This document shows, in pieces, positions 33,892-43,969 of a stretch of 64,000 nt of DNA. The notes beneath the pieces are model-generated. The model did not search any database and had not been told where the DNA came from. It saw only the letters and a list, made by a program, of their open reading frames with translations. Origin of the DNA: Robinsoniella peoriensis. Its GTDB lineage: Bacteria > Bacillota > Clostridia > Lachnospirales > Lachnospiraceae. Every line of letters begins with the position of its first letter. Position 1 is the first letter of the stretch. Both the position numbers and the translations under genes were made by a program. The stretch lies in the NCBI RefSeq assembly GCF_042680125.1, contig NZ_JBHTNY010000005.1. One strand, given 5' to 3'.

Positions 33892-34021
33892 TATCGTGAA
33901 CAGGCAGTTAGGAAAGTGGAAAAGACAGAAAAATATTGAATAAATGAATAAATTTTCTTACTAGTGATAAAGAAGCCTTCTTGTTAGAATAAATATATCA
34001 AATGATATGGGAGGTATCAAT

Positions 34022-35437
34022 ATGAAGAAGAAAATGATCAGTGCTTTATTGTGCGTAAGTATGGCGGCAGGTATTTTGTCGGGATGCGGAGGCGGTACGG
34101 AGCCGGCACAGACGCAGGCCAGGGATACAAAGGCTTTGGAGACTACAGAAGCGGCGGATGAAACAGAAAAAGCAGAAGAAACACAGGCAAAGGCTTCTGA
34201 AACCACCGGGGCAGTGACAGAGAAGACGACAGAAAAGAAGACAGAAAAAGAAAGTACGGGCGGGGATGCAAATGCGGGAGACATTGGCGGAAAACTCGTG
34301 GTATGGGAGCATACGGCGCAGTTTGAGGCACCTCTGAAAGCTGTAATCGAAGGATTCAATAAGAAATACCCCAATGTGGAGATAGAGTACCAGATTAAGA
34401 CCTCCGATCAATATTACAATTTGCTTCAGACAGCGATGCAGGCGGGCGAAACACCGGACTTGTTCTGGACAAACGGCACAGCTACCACGAATCTGGAGGC
34501 TTACGTAAAACAGGGACTGTTAATGGATCTGACCGATAAAGTGGATTTTTCTTTATACGACGGAACAAATGCAATGAGCCTGGTTAAGGTAGACGATAAA
34601 ACCTACGCATCTCCTACAGCAGAAGTAGGTGGACGAGCTGTATTCTATAACAAAGATATTTTTAAAGAACTGGGACTGGAAGTACCGAAGACATTCAGTG
34701 AATTTGAATCGGCTCTGGCAAGTATCAATGATGCAGGTTATCTTCCGATTTCCTTTAGTGCTTCCGATCCGTGGGCAATCTTATTCCAGTTTGAACCGGT
34801 CCTGGCAGCGACGGCATTGGATTGGATTCAGGGATATGTAGATACCGGAGAAGCGAAAGTAAACGATCCGAAAGTGGTAGCAGCTTATGACAAGATGTTA
34901 GAATGGGCAGATAAAGGATATTATGGGCCTGGATATACCGGAGTGGATGAGTCCGGTGCATTGCTTGCATTCTCCAAAGGTGACGCGGCAATGTGTATCG
35001 AAGGAACCTGGAATATCCAGACTATCCAGGAAAATAACCCCGAGCTGAACTTTGGCGCATTCCAGCTTCCTACGGAAGATGGTAAAAGACCGTTTGTAGG
35101 AACCAGTTCCGTTGGTTTTTCCGTCAGCAAGGACACGGAAAATCCGGATGCAGCACTTGCATTTGTGAACTATTTTGCTAGCCTGGAAGGGCAGACAGCC
35201 TGGATTAAATCTTTAGATTCCATTCCGTGTACCGATAAAATTGTATCGGAAAATGAAGTAATTAATGAAATTGCCCAGTTTGATATCCAGACGGAGAGCT
35301 ACTACAATATTCTGGGATATTTGGAGAAAGAGGGGGAAAGCCCCAGAAATGTATGGGAAGAGGATCAGACAAAAGTATTTACCAAAGGTATGACAGCACA
35401 GGAATTTACGGATGAACTTGCGGCACTGACCCGTTAA
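34022..35437 (+). CDS. Sugar-binding lipoprotein of an ABC importer
   Basis: A 471-residue extracellular solute-binding protein (family 1). The lipobox LSGC places the lipid-modified Cys at 22; residues 25-85 are a Thr/Glu/Lys-rich linker, and the rest shows the MalE-like pattern (LVVWEHTAQFEAPLKAVIEGFNKKYPNVEIEYQ, TPDLFWTNGTATTNLEAYVKQGLLMDLTD). ATG at 34,022 is chosen for its GGGAGG and signal peptide; an in-frame ATG 15 bases upstream is not credible. It delivers substrate to the two permeases that follow. No ATPase is encoded here; one shared MsmX-type ATPase elsewhere is usual. Confidence 0.92.
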   Translation: MKKKMISALLCVSMAAGILSGCGGGTEPAQTQARDTKALETTEAADETEKAEETQAKASETTGAVTEKTTEKKTEKESTGGDANAGDIGGKLVVWEHTAQFEAPLKAVIEGFNKKYPNVEIEYQIKTSDQYYNLLQTAMQAGETPDLFWTNGTATTNLEAYVKQGLLMDLTDKVDFSLYDGTNAMSLVKVDDKTYASPTAEVGGRAVFYNKDIFKELGLEVPKTFSEFESALASINDAGYLPISFSASDPWAILFQFEPVLAATALDWIQGYVDTGEAKVNDPKVVAAYDKMLEWADKGYYGPGYTGVDESGALLAFSKGDAAMCIEGTWNIQTIQENNPELNFGAFQLPTEDGKRPFVGTSSVGFSVSKDTENPDAALAFVNYFASLEGQTAWIKSLDSIPCTDKIVSENEVINEIAQFDIQTESYYNILGYLEKEGESPRNVWEEDQTKVFTKGMTAQEFTDELAALTR

Positions 35438-35459
35438 AACAGGATAAACGGATAGGAAA

Positions 35460-35500
35460 GGGGTGTTGTACCATCCAGACGGGTGTTTGTACAGCACCCC
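35460..35500 (+). promoter_or_regulatory. Intercistronic hairpin between binding protein and permease
   Basis: GGGGTGTTGTAC pairs with GTACAGCACCCC across a 17-base loop (one G-U). No T run follows. Such hairpins commonly protect the binding-protein message and make it more abundant than the permease message. Confidence 0.65.
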
Positions 35501-35529
35501 CTGATTTTATAATGAAAGGGGTGCCTGCA

Positions 35530-36426
35530 ATGAGAAAAAGAAAGGCATACATCGGTTTTATAGCACCGGGATTTTTGATTTATACCATATTTATGATAGT
35601 ACCGATTATATGTGCCGTTTATTTCAGCTTCTTTGAATGGAGCGGCATTGGAGATATGAAATTTATTGGTCTGGATAATTTTAGAAAGCTGATGTTTGAT
35701 CCCAGAATGTCGAAAATATTTTTCAATGCACTGGGCAATAACATTAAATATCTTGTCTGCGTATTGCTTGTAATTACACCGCTGCAGATCTTTTTTGCCT
35801 ACATGATCTATATAAAGATCAAATTCCATAAATACATCCGTATGATGTTATTTTTACCGTACGTAATCAGTACGTCAATTGTTGGGTTTTTTGCAATCAT
35901 TATGCTGGATCCCAATATTGGAGTTCTCAATGAGATAGTGGGAAGCCTGTTTGGCAACCAGGCAAAAAGTGCATGGCTAGGCAATCCGGACCTGGTATTT
36001 AAAATATTTGTTATGGTGGTAATCTGGCAGTGTATCGGCTCCGGTATGATGATTTTTTATGCTGATATGCAGGAGATACCGGAGGAAATTATTGAAGCCA
36101 GCATTATTGACGGGGCGAGCGGATGGAAGCGGTTTCGGTATGTGGTACTGCCGTCACTGAGCGCTTCTATGTCTACAAATATTACACTGAGCGTGATCTA
36201 TGCTCTGACGATGTTTGATATCCCTTATATTCTGGTTGGTCCCCAGGGCGGAGTGAATAATAAGATTGATTTTGTCAATATGGTGTTCTACCGTTATGCT
36301 TTTGGCGGTACTTATTTCGGGGAAACGTCTATCGGATTTGGTTCCAGCATCAGTGTTGCCATGTTTCTTATTATTCTTACGTTTTCTCTGGTCACTACAA
36401 AATTATTGAAGCGTAAGAAGGATTAG
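35530..36426 (+). CDS. ABC sugar permease, MalF-like
   Basis: A 298-residue inner-membrane protein with six membrane helices and the EAA loop that contacts the ATPase (EIIEASIIDGASGWKRFRYVVLPSLS). Start at 35,530 (MRKRKAYIGFIAPGF) is preferred to the ATG 18 bases upstream because AAAGGGG stands in front of it. It pairs with the next gene's product. Confidence 0.92.
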   Translation: MRKRKAYIGFIAPGFLIYTIFMIVPIICAVYFSFFEWSGIGDMKFIGLDNFRKLMFDPRMSKIFFNALGNNIKYLVCVLLVITPLQIFFAYMIYIKIKFHKYIRMMLFLPYVISTSIVGFFAIIMLDPNIGVLNEIVGSLFGNQAKSAWLGNPDLVFKIFVMVVIWQCIGSGMMIFYADMQEIPEEIIEASIIDGASGWKRFRYVVLPSLSASMSTNITLSVIYALTMFDIPYILVGPQGGVNNKIDFVNMVFYRYAFGGTYFGETSIGFGSSISVAMFLIILTFSLVTTKLLKRKKD

Positions 36427-36437
36427 GAGGGGATATA

Positions 36438-37313
36438 ATGGGGAATATGATGAGAAAACGGCAAAAAAAGTCAAACAGAAGAATTGAATCAAAACGGGCT
36501 GTAATCGGGAAAAATATCATCTCGGTAATCCTGGTTATTTACACCTTTTTATCTATCTTTTTAATCGGAAATACGATCCTTTCATCTTTTAAGACAAAAC
36601 AGGATCTGATCAATAATACCATAGGTTTTCCGAAAGAATTTACAATGAATAATTTTAAAATTGTTCTGGGGGATGATGGATTTTTACGCTACTTTTTTAA
36701 CAGTATCTTTCTGGTTGGAGTCTCTTTAATGCTATTGGTTATAGTGGCTTCCATGGTTGCATACGGACTTGCCCAGTATCGGTTTAAGAGCCGTAAATTT
36801 TTGCAGACCTATTTTTTAGTGGGGCTTATGTTTCCTATCCAGTTGGGAATACTGCCACTGTATATCATGCTTTCCAGGCTTCATCTGACTAATAATCTGC
36901 TGGGATTGGCGCTGATCTACACTGCGAATATGTCTTTTCCGGTGTTTGTCTTTACGAAATTCTTTAATGAATTGCCGGAATCCCTGATTGAGTCGGCGCG
37001 AATTGACGGAGCAGGGGAGTTTCAGATATTTAAAAGCATCATTACACCTATTTCAAAACCGGTAATTGCTACCGTTGGGCTTTTAAACTTTGTTACGATC
37101 TGGAATGATTTTTATCTGCCGCTGGTATTTTTGACAAAGGCTTCTGTGCGAACTCTTACGCTGGGCGTATATTCCTACACTGCAAATTTTCTTGCAAACT
37201 GGAATAAGGTTTTTGCAGCAGCAACTGTTGCGCTGATTCCTGTCATTATTATATATTTTCTTTTCTCGGATCAGATTGTGGCAGGGCTTACAGGCGGAGC
37301 CGTGAAGGGGTAG
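36438..37313 (+). CDS. ABC sugar permease, MalG-like
   Basis: A 291-residue inner-membrane protein with six membrane helices, the usual N-terminal basic stretch and the EAA loop (ESLIESARIDGAGEFQIFKSIITPISKP). AGGAGGGG precedes the ATG, 11 bases after the first permease. Together they form the channel of the importer. Confidence 0.92.
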   Translation: MGNMMRKRQKKSNRRIESKRAVIGKNIISVILVIYTFLSIFLIGNTILSSFKTKQDLINNTIGFPKEFTMNNFKIVLGDDGFLRYFFNSIFLVGVSLMLLVIVASMVAYGLAQYRFKSRKFLQTYFLVGLMFPIQLGILPLYIMLSRLHLTNNLLGLALIYTANMSFPVFVFTKFFNELPESLIESARIDGAGEFQIFKSIITPISKPVIATVGLLNFVTIWNDFYLPLVFLTKASVRTLTLGVYSYTANFLANWNKVFAAATVALIPVIIIYFLFSDQIVAGLTGGAVKG

Positions 37314-37383
37314 GTGCGATATGATATATGATATGCTGGACGGTTTTTAAAAAATACGATTATTGTACAGACCAGGAGGTATT

Positions 37384-40203
37384 ATGATGGAGGGAAAGTG
37401 GATCTGGATTTCAGAACATCAGGAATCGGAAAATGAAAGGGGCTGCTTTACCGCAGAATTTTATGCCGGGTGGGAGCCGGAGGATATAAAACTAATGATC
37501 TGCGGGGTTACCAGATACATTGTTTATTTAAACGGAAAAGAAATCGGACGTGGACCGATCCGTTCCGGACCGGGTGAATTATTTTATGATTTGTATGATA
37601 TGACACCGGATGTTAAGCCTGGCAGCAACTTTCTTGCAGTGCGGGTGTGGAGTTACGGATGGTCTACCTATCAGACTGTTGCAGAAGAGGGGAAAGTATG
37701 GTTTCAGGTTGCTTCCAATGATGAAGTATTAACAGCTTCCGGGGAGAAAACGAAATGTGCAAAAGACAGCGGCCATATTTCTCATACGGTAAAGAGAAAT
37801 GTGAACCTGGGCTTTGGAGATTATTACAATGCCAATAAATTTGACAGCCGGTGGATGGAAGAACCGGAGATATCAAAAAACTGGGGAACAGCCAGGGTAT
37901 TGGAATACAGCCAGGGCAGGTTAAAAAAGAATCCGCTGCGTCAATTCCAGAGGGAGGCAAAGACCCCTGCAAAGATTAAAAGGATACAGGAGGTAATGCC
38001 GGGGTGCCAGCAATTTTCTGTAAATACAAGAAATGCTTTCTTCCCGGGGCGCAAAGATGCAGACGAGACGATATTTTCCGGGTTTTTGGGGTGTGAGATT
38101 ATTGTACCACAGGATATGGAGGGTGTGATTGCATTTCCAAACAGGACCTGGAATGGGATAATCGGGGATTTTACTATAGATGGAAAGCTGTATGAGGTTT
38201 CCAATGAACATAGGGAAATACCGGTATTTCTAAAAGAAGGAAAGCACTTCTTCCTGCTGCAGATATCGGGGAAATTTGATGATTTATATTGCCATATGGA
38301 ATTTTGCTTTCCGGAGAAGCTGATGGTGGCAGGAAACTTTTTCGTAAAAGGGCCTACATCCAGAATCGTTCCTGTGGTTGATGGATATAAAAGGGTATAT
38401 GGAGGTTTGGATGAATATAACCGGCTGGAGGATTATCCGGATATTCATAAACGTTTATTCACGGTATCCTCACTGGAAGAAATGGTGGAGGCAGGAGGTC
38501 CGGTTACCTACATAGAGCCGCAGTATATTTTTAGTGATGCATATATCTACTCCCTGGCGAAGAGAGATAAAGTAGTTGCAGAATCAGCCGTGGAGCCCCG
38601 GCATCTGGGAATGCTGTGGGACAATCAGGAAATTACCGTGCTAGACCCTCCGGTATCCAATGGCTGGAACCGGATGATTGTGGACTTCGAGGATATCTAC
38701 GCCGGGAGTCTGGAATTTACAATAAAAGCGCCGGCGGGAACTATTTTAGATATCTACTGCTTTGAAAATATGTATCAGGGGGAGATCGATTATACCATAG
38801 GTCTGAATAACAGCGTGCGTTACATCTGTAAAGAAGGATGGCAGTCATACCGTTGTATGGCACGTATGGGGATGCGTTATGCCATGCTGACCTTCCGGGA
38901 ATGCAGGAATATAGTGATGATTCGGGATTTCAGAGTCAGCTATGCAACTTATGCGCCCAGTAATTTCGGAGGATTTGCTTGTGATGACTATCTGTTAAAC
39001 CGGATTTTTGAAATGTGCCGCCATACCCATCAGCTTTGTATGGAAGATAGTTTTACGGACTGTCCAACTTATGAACAGGCTTTCTGGATTGGAGATGCAG
39101 GCATCAGTGCCGTTACAAATGCCTACCTTTTTGGAGAATATGACCTGATAAAGCACAGTATAGAGCTCTCTGCAGAAGCCAGGGCAAATACACCCCTGCT
39201 AAATGCTTTGACACCTACGGACTGGAATACTTCTATTCCAATGTGGACCATGAACTGGATCATCTCAATTTTCGAGTATGCAAAGGTGAGCGGCGATACA
39301 GCTATCTTCCCGCAGATGTATGGTGTGGTAAAAGAAACCCTGAATTATTATGCAGGATTTATACAGGAGGACGGAGGTTTCTTAATTAATGCCTGGAATA
39401 TGATGGATTGGGCAGATATGGATATTCATAATCATGGTGTAGTTACGGGACAGCAGGCTGTTCTGGCATATTGTTACGGATTAGCTGCAGCGTATGCGGG
39501 AAAAAGTGATCATGAGGAAGACGCAGCCTATTTTGGGGACTGCAGAATGAGGCTTTTAGCTTATATGGATACGAAGCTCTGGGATTCTGATAAAAAAATG
39601 TATCGGGACGGCTATTCTCCCCAGTATGGACCTTCCCGTACATTCAGCATACAGACACATATTCTGCTGCTGCTTTATGGCGGAATCCTGGATGAAGATA
39701 AGAAGAAAACAGCAGAGGATTACATTCTTCATGCTCCAAAGGAAATGATACAGGCCGGTTCTCCATTTATGCTTTATTACCAGTATGAGTGTCTGGTGAG
39801 ACAGGGCAGACTGCAGGATATTATGGATGATATTAAAATCCGATGGGGTGAAATGCTGAAATATGATTCCACTACCTGCTGGGAAGTATTTCCGGGCTTT
39901 TACGAAGTCAGCAGAACCAGAAGTTACTGTCATTCCTGGTCGGCTTCACCCGCATATTTTTTCATTAAATATGCCCTTGGGGTACAGATGCTGGAGGATG
40001 GCTTTGCAAAAGTAGAAATAAAAGATCCGTTATGGGATATGAAGTGGTGCAGAGGAGATGTGCCTACACCTCATGGAGTAATCCATATTGAGTGGAGCAG
40101 GGAAAGTGGAAGGAAAGAATGCAGAGCCAGGATACCGAAGAAAATACAGGTTGTATATGAGGAAAAGTCTGATTGTGAAATGAGGATTCACCGGTTTGGA
40201 TAA
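37384..40203 (+). CDS. GH78-like alpha-L-rhamnosidase, cytoplasmic
   Basis: A 939-residue protein without signal peptide. The N-terminal jelly-roll domains (WIWISEHQ, LNGKEIGRGPIRSGP, VRVWSYGWSTYQ) and the alpha/alpha-barrel with the acid motif SFTDCPTYEQAFWIGDAG (about 553-570) are those of GH78 rhamnosidases and relatives. AGGAGGT precedes ATG at 37,384 (a second ATG follows at once). As the last gene of the locus it would split rhamnose or a similar sugar from oligosaccharides brought in by the importer. Activity is assigned from family only, so another linkage is possible. Confidence 0.83.
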   Translation: MMEGKWIWISEHQESENERGCFTAEFYAGWEPEDIKLMICGVTRYIVYLNGKEIGRGPIRSGPGELFYDLYDMTPDVKPGSNFLAVRVWSYGWSTYQTVAEEGKVWFQVASNDEVLTASGEKTKCAKDSGHISHTVKRNVNLGFGDYYNANKFDSRWMEEPEISKNWGTARVLEYSQGRLKKNPLRQFQREAKTPAKIKRIQEVMPGCQQFSVNTRNAFFPGRKDADETIFSGFLGCEIIVPQDMEGVIAFPNRTWNGIIGDFTIDGKLYEVSNEHREIPVFLKEGKHFFLLQISGKFDDLYCHMEFCFPEKLMVAGNFFVKGPTSRIVPVVDGYKRVYGGLDEYNRLEDYPDIHKRLFTVSSLEEMVEAGGPVTYIEPQYIFSDAYIYSLAKRDKVVAESAVEPRHLGMLWDNQEITVLDPPVSNGWNRMIVDFEDIYAGSLEFTIKAPAGTILDIYCFENMYQGEIDYTIGLNNSVRYICKEGWQSYRCMARMGMRYAMLTFRECRNIVMIRDFRVSYATYAPSNFGGFACDDYLLNRIFEMCRHTHQLCMEDSFTDCPTYEQAFWIGDAGISAVTNAYLFGEYDLIKHSIELSAEARANTPLLNALTPTDWNTSIPMWTMNWIISIFEYAKVSGDTAIFPQMYGVVKETLNYYAGFIQEDGGFLINAWNMMDWADMDIHNHGVVTGQQAVLAYCYGLAAAYAGKSDHEEDAAYFGDCRMRLLAYMDTKLWDSDKKMYRDGYSPQYGPSRTFSIQTHILLLLYGGILDEDKKKTAEDYILHAPKEMIQAGSPFMLYYQYECLVRQGRLQDIMDDIKIRWGEMLKYDSTTCWEVFPGFYEVSRTRSYCHSWSASPAYFFIKYALGVQMLEDGFAKVEIKDPLWDMKWCRGDVPTPHGVIHIEWSRESGRKECRARIPKKIQVVYEEKSDCEMRIHRFG

Positions 40204-40323
40204 AGGAAAGAGCCTGCAAAAATGCCGGTAAATTTGACAACATGTCCGAAAGGTGTTACACTTACTCTATCAGCATCTCCTGGTGAAAGGGCGCTGAGGT
40301 AAATTAAATATGAACTCGAAACA

Positions 40324-40356
40324 AGTCACTTTTATAATGAAAGTGGCTTTTTTTAT
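40324..40356 (+). terminator. Terminator after the GH78-like gene
   Basis: AAGTCACTTT / AAAGTGGCTT stem followed by T7, about 120 bases past the stop. The stretch before it has no gene. Confidence 0.75.
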
Positions 40357-40392
40357 TTCCTACAGGGAAAAGAAAGATATGAGGTCAATATT

Positions 40393-40512
40393 ATGGGAGA
40401 CAAAAATCCAAAAAAAGGCAAGAAGAAAAAGAAAAGTGCAGTATTGCCATCTGCAGTGACTACAGAAGCAGCTGAACCGGAACTTGTGCAAAAGAAGAAA
40501 AAAATACAGTAA
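40393..40512 (+). CDS. Lysine-rich mini-protein
   Basis: A 39-residue frame starting MGDKNPKKGKKKKKS, then AVLPSAVTTEAAEPELVQKKKK. The opening NPKKGKKKKK segment is a theme in small conserved clostridial proteins of unknown function. The upstream ribosome site is weak. Almost all charge is Lys, which suggests nucleic-acid or membrane-surface contact, but no function is known. The glycosyltransferase-like gene begins 5 bases after its stop. Confidence 0.55.
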   Translation: MGDKNPKKGKKKKKSAVLPSAVTTEAAEPELVQKKKKIQ

Positions 40513-40517
40513 GAAAG

Positions 40518-41840
40518 TTGTGTTTGCCCAATAGAGAGAAGGACAATGTTATCAAAAATAAAAAAATAAATATAGGGATTGGTTTTGTAACAGGCAGAAA
40601 GAATTTTCGAAAGGTAGTAAGATCGTACCTGAATGACTGGAAAGATTCACAGACGATTGACATCAAAAAATATGCACTTCATTTATTTGTGGCATATGAC
40701 CTGAAGTTTACCAACACAGAATTGTCGGATTATCAGATTGTGGATGAAGAAATACTGGATTTGATAGACTCGGTGCACTATTTGGGAAAAGCAGCCATAG
40801 CAAATGAAGCATCTGCCTTAGTTTCAAAAAAAATTCTGAGTGTCAGAGATGCAAAATTAATCTTTGGTGAAGGATATGCCATGAAGCGTAACGCAGTGCT
40901 ATATTTCGCCATGTTAAATAAGATGGATGAATTGATATTTCTGGACGATGATGAGTATCCTATTGCCAATGTGCAGATGGGTGAAAGTCTAATGTGGGTA
41001 GGGCAGTCAGTGCTCGAGTCCCATATTCAGAATATTAAGGGATCAGATATGACAAACGGCTGTCATTGTGGTTATATCTCTCCAATTCCCAAGATATCTT
41101 TCGATGAAAATTTCACGGAACATGATTTTCAGATCTTTATAGAAGCCATCAGCAATGATATTATTAACTGGGAATCCGTCAGGGAAAAGATGGAGAACGG
41201 CGGCGTTACCTATGCAGATATAGGTAAAATCGACCATGGAGTTGTCAGTGAAGTAAAAGAAAAAAATGGTATGAAGTTTATATCAGGTGCCAATCTCGGC
41301 ATTAATCTGAAAGATCCAGACAAACTATTTCCGTTTTATAATCCTCCCGGGGCGAGAGGCGAAGATACTTTTTTAAGTACTTGCATTGGAGAGAATATCA
41401 TTACAAGAATCCCGTGTTATACCTTTCATGATGGGTTTTCAGCGTATGGAAGCTTATTATCCGGAGCACTGCCAAATGAACTAAAAGCAATGAAATCCAA
41501 TGGGGGAAGTATTTCCAAACGATTTTTAAAAGCATCCATTGGCTGGGTCAGGTATAAGCCTCTTCTGTTATATATTACCCAAAGAGCGAAGTATGAGGAC
41601 GCAATGGAGAATATTGAAAAGAGTCTGAAATTTACCATACCGAAAATCTGTAAACATTTTGGGAATGATGATTTTTATGTATTATTAGAAGAACTGGATT
41701 TTTTCCGAAAGCACGTAGCTGAACATTATCAGGACTTTGAAAATACAAAGCAGGCGTGGATGAGAATTATGCACTCAATGACACTAAATAAGGTGCTGAC
41801 AACCGTTGACTGCAATTTGGAACTTTCAGAGTCGGTCTGA
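40518..41840 (+). CDS. Glycosyltransferase-like protein (GT-A fold)
   Basis: A 440-residue soluble protein. The start INIGIGFVTGRKNFRKVVRSYL, the metal-binding-type DDDEYP near residue 140 and the later GANLGINLKDPDKLFPFYNPPGARGEDTFLSTCIG have the layout of a GT-A glycosyltransferase. Start codon is uncertain: TTG at 40,518 has little ribosome site, and translation may be coupled to the mini-protein just upstream. The acceptor is unknown. A terminator lies at 41,878-41,913. Confidence 0.65.
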   Translation: MCLPNREKDNVIKNKKINIGIGFVTGRKNFRKVVRSYLNDWKDSQTIDIKKYALHLFVAYDLKFTNTELSDYQIVDEEILDLIDSVHYLGKAAIANEASALVSKKILSVRDAKLIFGEGYAMKRNAVLYFAMLNKMDELIFLDDDEYPIANVQMGESLMWVGQSVLESHIQNIKGSDMTNGCHCGYISPIPKISFDENFTEHDFQIFIEAISNDIINWESVREKMENGGVTYADIGKIDHGVVSEVKEKNGMKFISGANLGINLKDPDKLFPFYNPPGARGEDTFLSTCIGENIITRIPCYTFHDGFSAYGSLLSGALPNELKAMKSNGGSISKRFLKASIGWVRYKPLLLYITQRAKYEDAMENIEKSLKFTIPKICKHFGNDDFYVLLEELDFFRKHVAEHYQDFENTKQAWMRIMHSMTLNKVLTTVDCNLELSESV

Positions 41841-41877
41841 TATCATTACATCTTTCGCGTTCATGGATAACTAAAAG

Positions 41878-41913
41878 AGTTCCGCTGCCAGTGTTATGGC
41901 GCGGAACTTTTTT
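41878..41913 (+). terminator. Terminator after the glycosyltransferase-like gene
   Basis: AGTTCCGC / GCGGAACT stem with a 15-base loop, followed by T5. Confidence 0.8.
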
Positions 41914-42004
41914 GTTACTATGTAAGAACTTCTTGGCCTGATCGTACCTATGGGGTAATAGTTTCGGATTATGATGTTGGAGTCTCTGTAAGAAGTAATA
42001 CAAA

Positions 42005-42905
42005 TAAATTTGGGTTTAGCTGAGGAAGGGGACGCTTTGTAGATGTAGGTAGTGTACGGAAAGATGGGTGTGGGAAACTGGCATGGGCTCCGTCAGCTGG
42101 CCGCAGAACTGGTATTTTCTAACCTTTCCGAAGCGCTTTTTGGCGGCACGCGGGTATTCACCGAGAAATCCTGATGCATTTCTTGGTTCAGTACCCGCTT
42201 AGTATCCGATGGGAGCCAGTCGAATACTATCCGCCAAAAAACACTCCGGAAAGGTAAGTAAATACTCAGTTCTGCTCTACGCTTCCTCCGCCCATGCCAG
42301 TTTCCCACACCCATCTTTCCGAGATCCAGGTTGCCGCCACAAAGCTGGTTTTCTCAGCCTGGTGGAGACCCCGGGGCTGTGGCAGACTGTTCTTTATTGG
42401 ATGCTGCGCAGTATGTTTCGGCTGTTTGCGTAAAAGAAGATGGAAGTTTGTTCCTTTTTCTGGTTACAGAATGGAAAACAAATTCTGTTTTCAAGATCAG
42501 TTGCTTTACGCCAATCACGTCCGGCATGCCACAACCCCAGGGCCCCATCATACTGAGAAAAGCAGCTTTGTATCAACGAATGCTATCTCGGAAAGAGAAG
42601 GGGGCGGACCAGGACATTGGTTTGGAAGGCGTATAGCAGAGCTGAGCATTTACTTACCTTCCCGAAGTGCTTTTTGGCGGATAGTATTCGACTGGCTCCC
42701 ATCGGATACTAAGCGGGCAGTGAGCTGCGAAATGCATCAGGATTTCGGAGCGAATGCCCGCGTGCCGCCAAAAAGTGCTCCGGGAAGGTTAGAAAATGCC
42801 AGTTCTGCGGTAAGCCTTCCAAACCAATGTCCTGGTCCGCCCCCTTCTTTTTCCGTACACTACCTACATCTACAAAGCGTCATTACTCAGCAAAACCCAA
42901 ATTTA
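42005..42905. repeat. 900-bp non-coding array of nested inverted repeats
   Basis: The 1.1-kb gene-free gap is filled by two related units facing each other. The ends (42,005-42,060 and 42,849-42,905) are inverted copies of about 55 bases beginning TAAATTTGGGTTT. Inside, 42,060-42,088 pairs with 42,290-42,318 (29 bases, perfect), and 42,596-42,630 pairs with 42,814-42,848 (35 bases, perfect); smaller repeats such as TTTTTGGCGG / CCGCCAAAAA lie within each unit, and the middle parts also match in inverted orientation. No credible gene. It behaves like a large MITE-like or foldback element. Confidence 0.85.
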
Positions 42906-42970
42906 ATGTCTAGTAACTTTAAGTCTTATACTAACTATATAAGATCTTGGAGGGTCCGCTTTAATTAGAT

Positions 42971-43762
42971 TCAGATAAAGATCTCGGGTTCTTTTTGTGT
43001 CTCAGAACAATTTGCAATTAAGAACCCTCTGAACTTCTTGTAAAATTCTGATTCCATAGCCTTAGCATTCTGCGGGCAGGTTTTTATACAGGCACAGCAA
43101 TGCAGGCAGCTGCCTGGATCCGTAATATTTTTCGGATCTTCCCGGTTAATGATACCCATGGGACAGACGGTGGCACAGATTCCACAATTATTGCATGAAT
43201 CCATAGTAATAGGACCCCATGGAATGCCCGGGGCGGAACGTTCTTTATAAGGATGGTTTCCCGGAATATGTAATGGTTTTATAGCTTCGTGGGATTCAAT
43301 ACCAGTGATCTTATCCCGGACGGCTTCAGCAAATTTTTTAGCTTCTGCGAGGTCAAATACATTGGGGCGTCCGCCTGCAATTTCACTTCCATATGAATGT
43401 TCCCCGATAAAAGCACCCGCGCCTGCAGTTATAAAGCCCTGCGCTTTCAGCAGATCAGATAATTCAAGAAGAGCATCTTCAAAAGCCCGGTTTCCATAGA
43501 GAACAACAGGAATACAAAGCGTCTGGTTCCCATGAAGGCGGTGAAACAGATCTTCTAATAATGCGGGGATTCTGCCACCGTAGACAGGGATGCCAATGAT
43601 CAGCAGATCTTCACTGGCGAAATCGGGGAAGTCTTTTGTTCTGTCATAGGTTACGTCATGATTATGAATTTTGGTTTGAAAAACAGCAGAAATAGTATCT
43701 GTAATTTTTCTTGTGGTGCCGGTGGGGCTAAAGGTTAAACAGTGTACACTTTTGATATTCAT
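42971..43762 (-). CDS. Flavodoxin/ferredoxin fusion (EFR1-type)
   Basis: A 263-residue electron-transfer protein. The N-terminal flavodoxin-like domain binds FMN (TFSPTGTTRKI at 10-20, IPVYGGRIP near 60), and the C-terminus has two 4Fe-4S clusters (CNNCGICATVCPMGII and CLHCCACIKTCPQNA). Such fusions shuttle electrons in anaerobic Clostridia; the partner is not visible here. The gene stands alone, with a weak AGGA site before the ATG. Confidence 0.88.
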   Translation of the reverse strand: MNIKSVHCLTFSPTGTTRKITDTISAVFQTKIHNHDVTYDRTKDFPDFASEDLLIIGIPVYGGRIPALLEDLFHRLHGNQTLCIPVVLYGNRAFEDALLELSDLLKAQGFITAGAGAFIGEHSYGSEIAGGRPNVFDLAEAKKFAEAVRDKITGIESHEAIKPLHIPGNHPYKERSAPGIPWGPITMDSCNNCGICATVCPMGIINREDPKNITDPGSCLHCCACIKTCPQNAKAMESEFYKKFRGFLIANCSETQKEPEIFI

Positions 43763-43906
43763 GATATTCCTCCTTGGTTTAGTTGGGGTAAAATGTTAGT
43801 TATGTGTTTATTGTACTGCAAATGATTAGGAAAAGCTACTTGATACGTAAATTATGTACGGACTGCAGAACCGACAGTAAAGATTTACCTATTTTTACAA
43901 AATCCC

Positions 43907-43935
43907 TTGACAAATCCCCCCATCTTGATTATTAT
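43907..43935 (+). promoter_or_regulatory. Sigma-A promoter of valS
   Basis: TTGACA (43,907-43,912), 17 bases, TATTAT (43,930-43,935), ahead of the T-box leader. Confidence 0.78.
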
Positions 43936-43969
43936 GGAAAATATATCACAAAAGATATCATAATAAAAA

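Noticed and set aside
40254..40330. A riboswitch between the GH78-like gene and the mini-protein
   Set aside because: Apart from the terminator I could not match the stretch to a known riboswitch consensus.
42294..42968. A 224-residue frame in the 42-kb gap
   Set aside because: It covers inverted repeats read in both directions and has no ribosome site or recognisable protein sequence.
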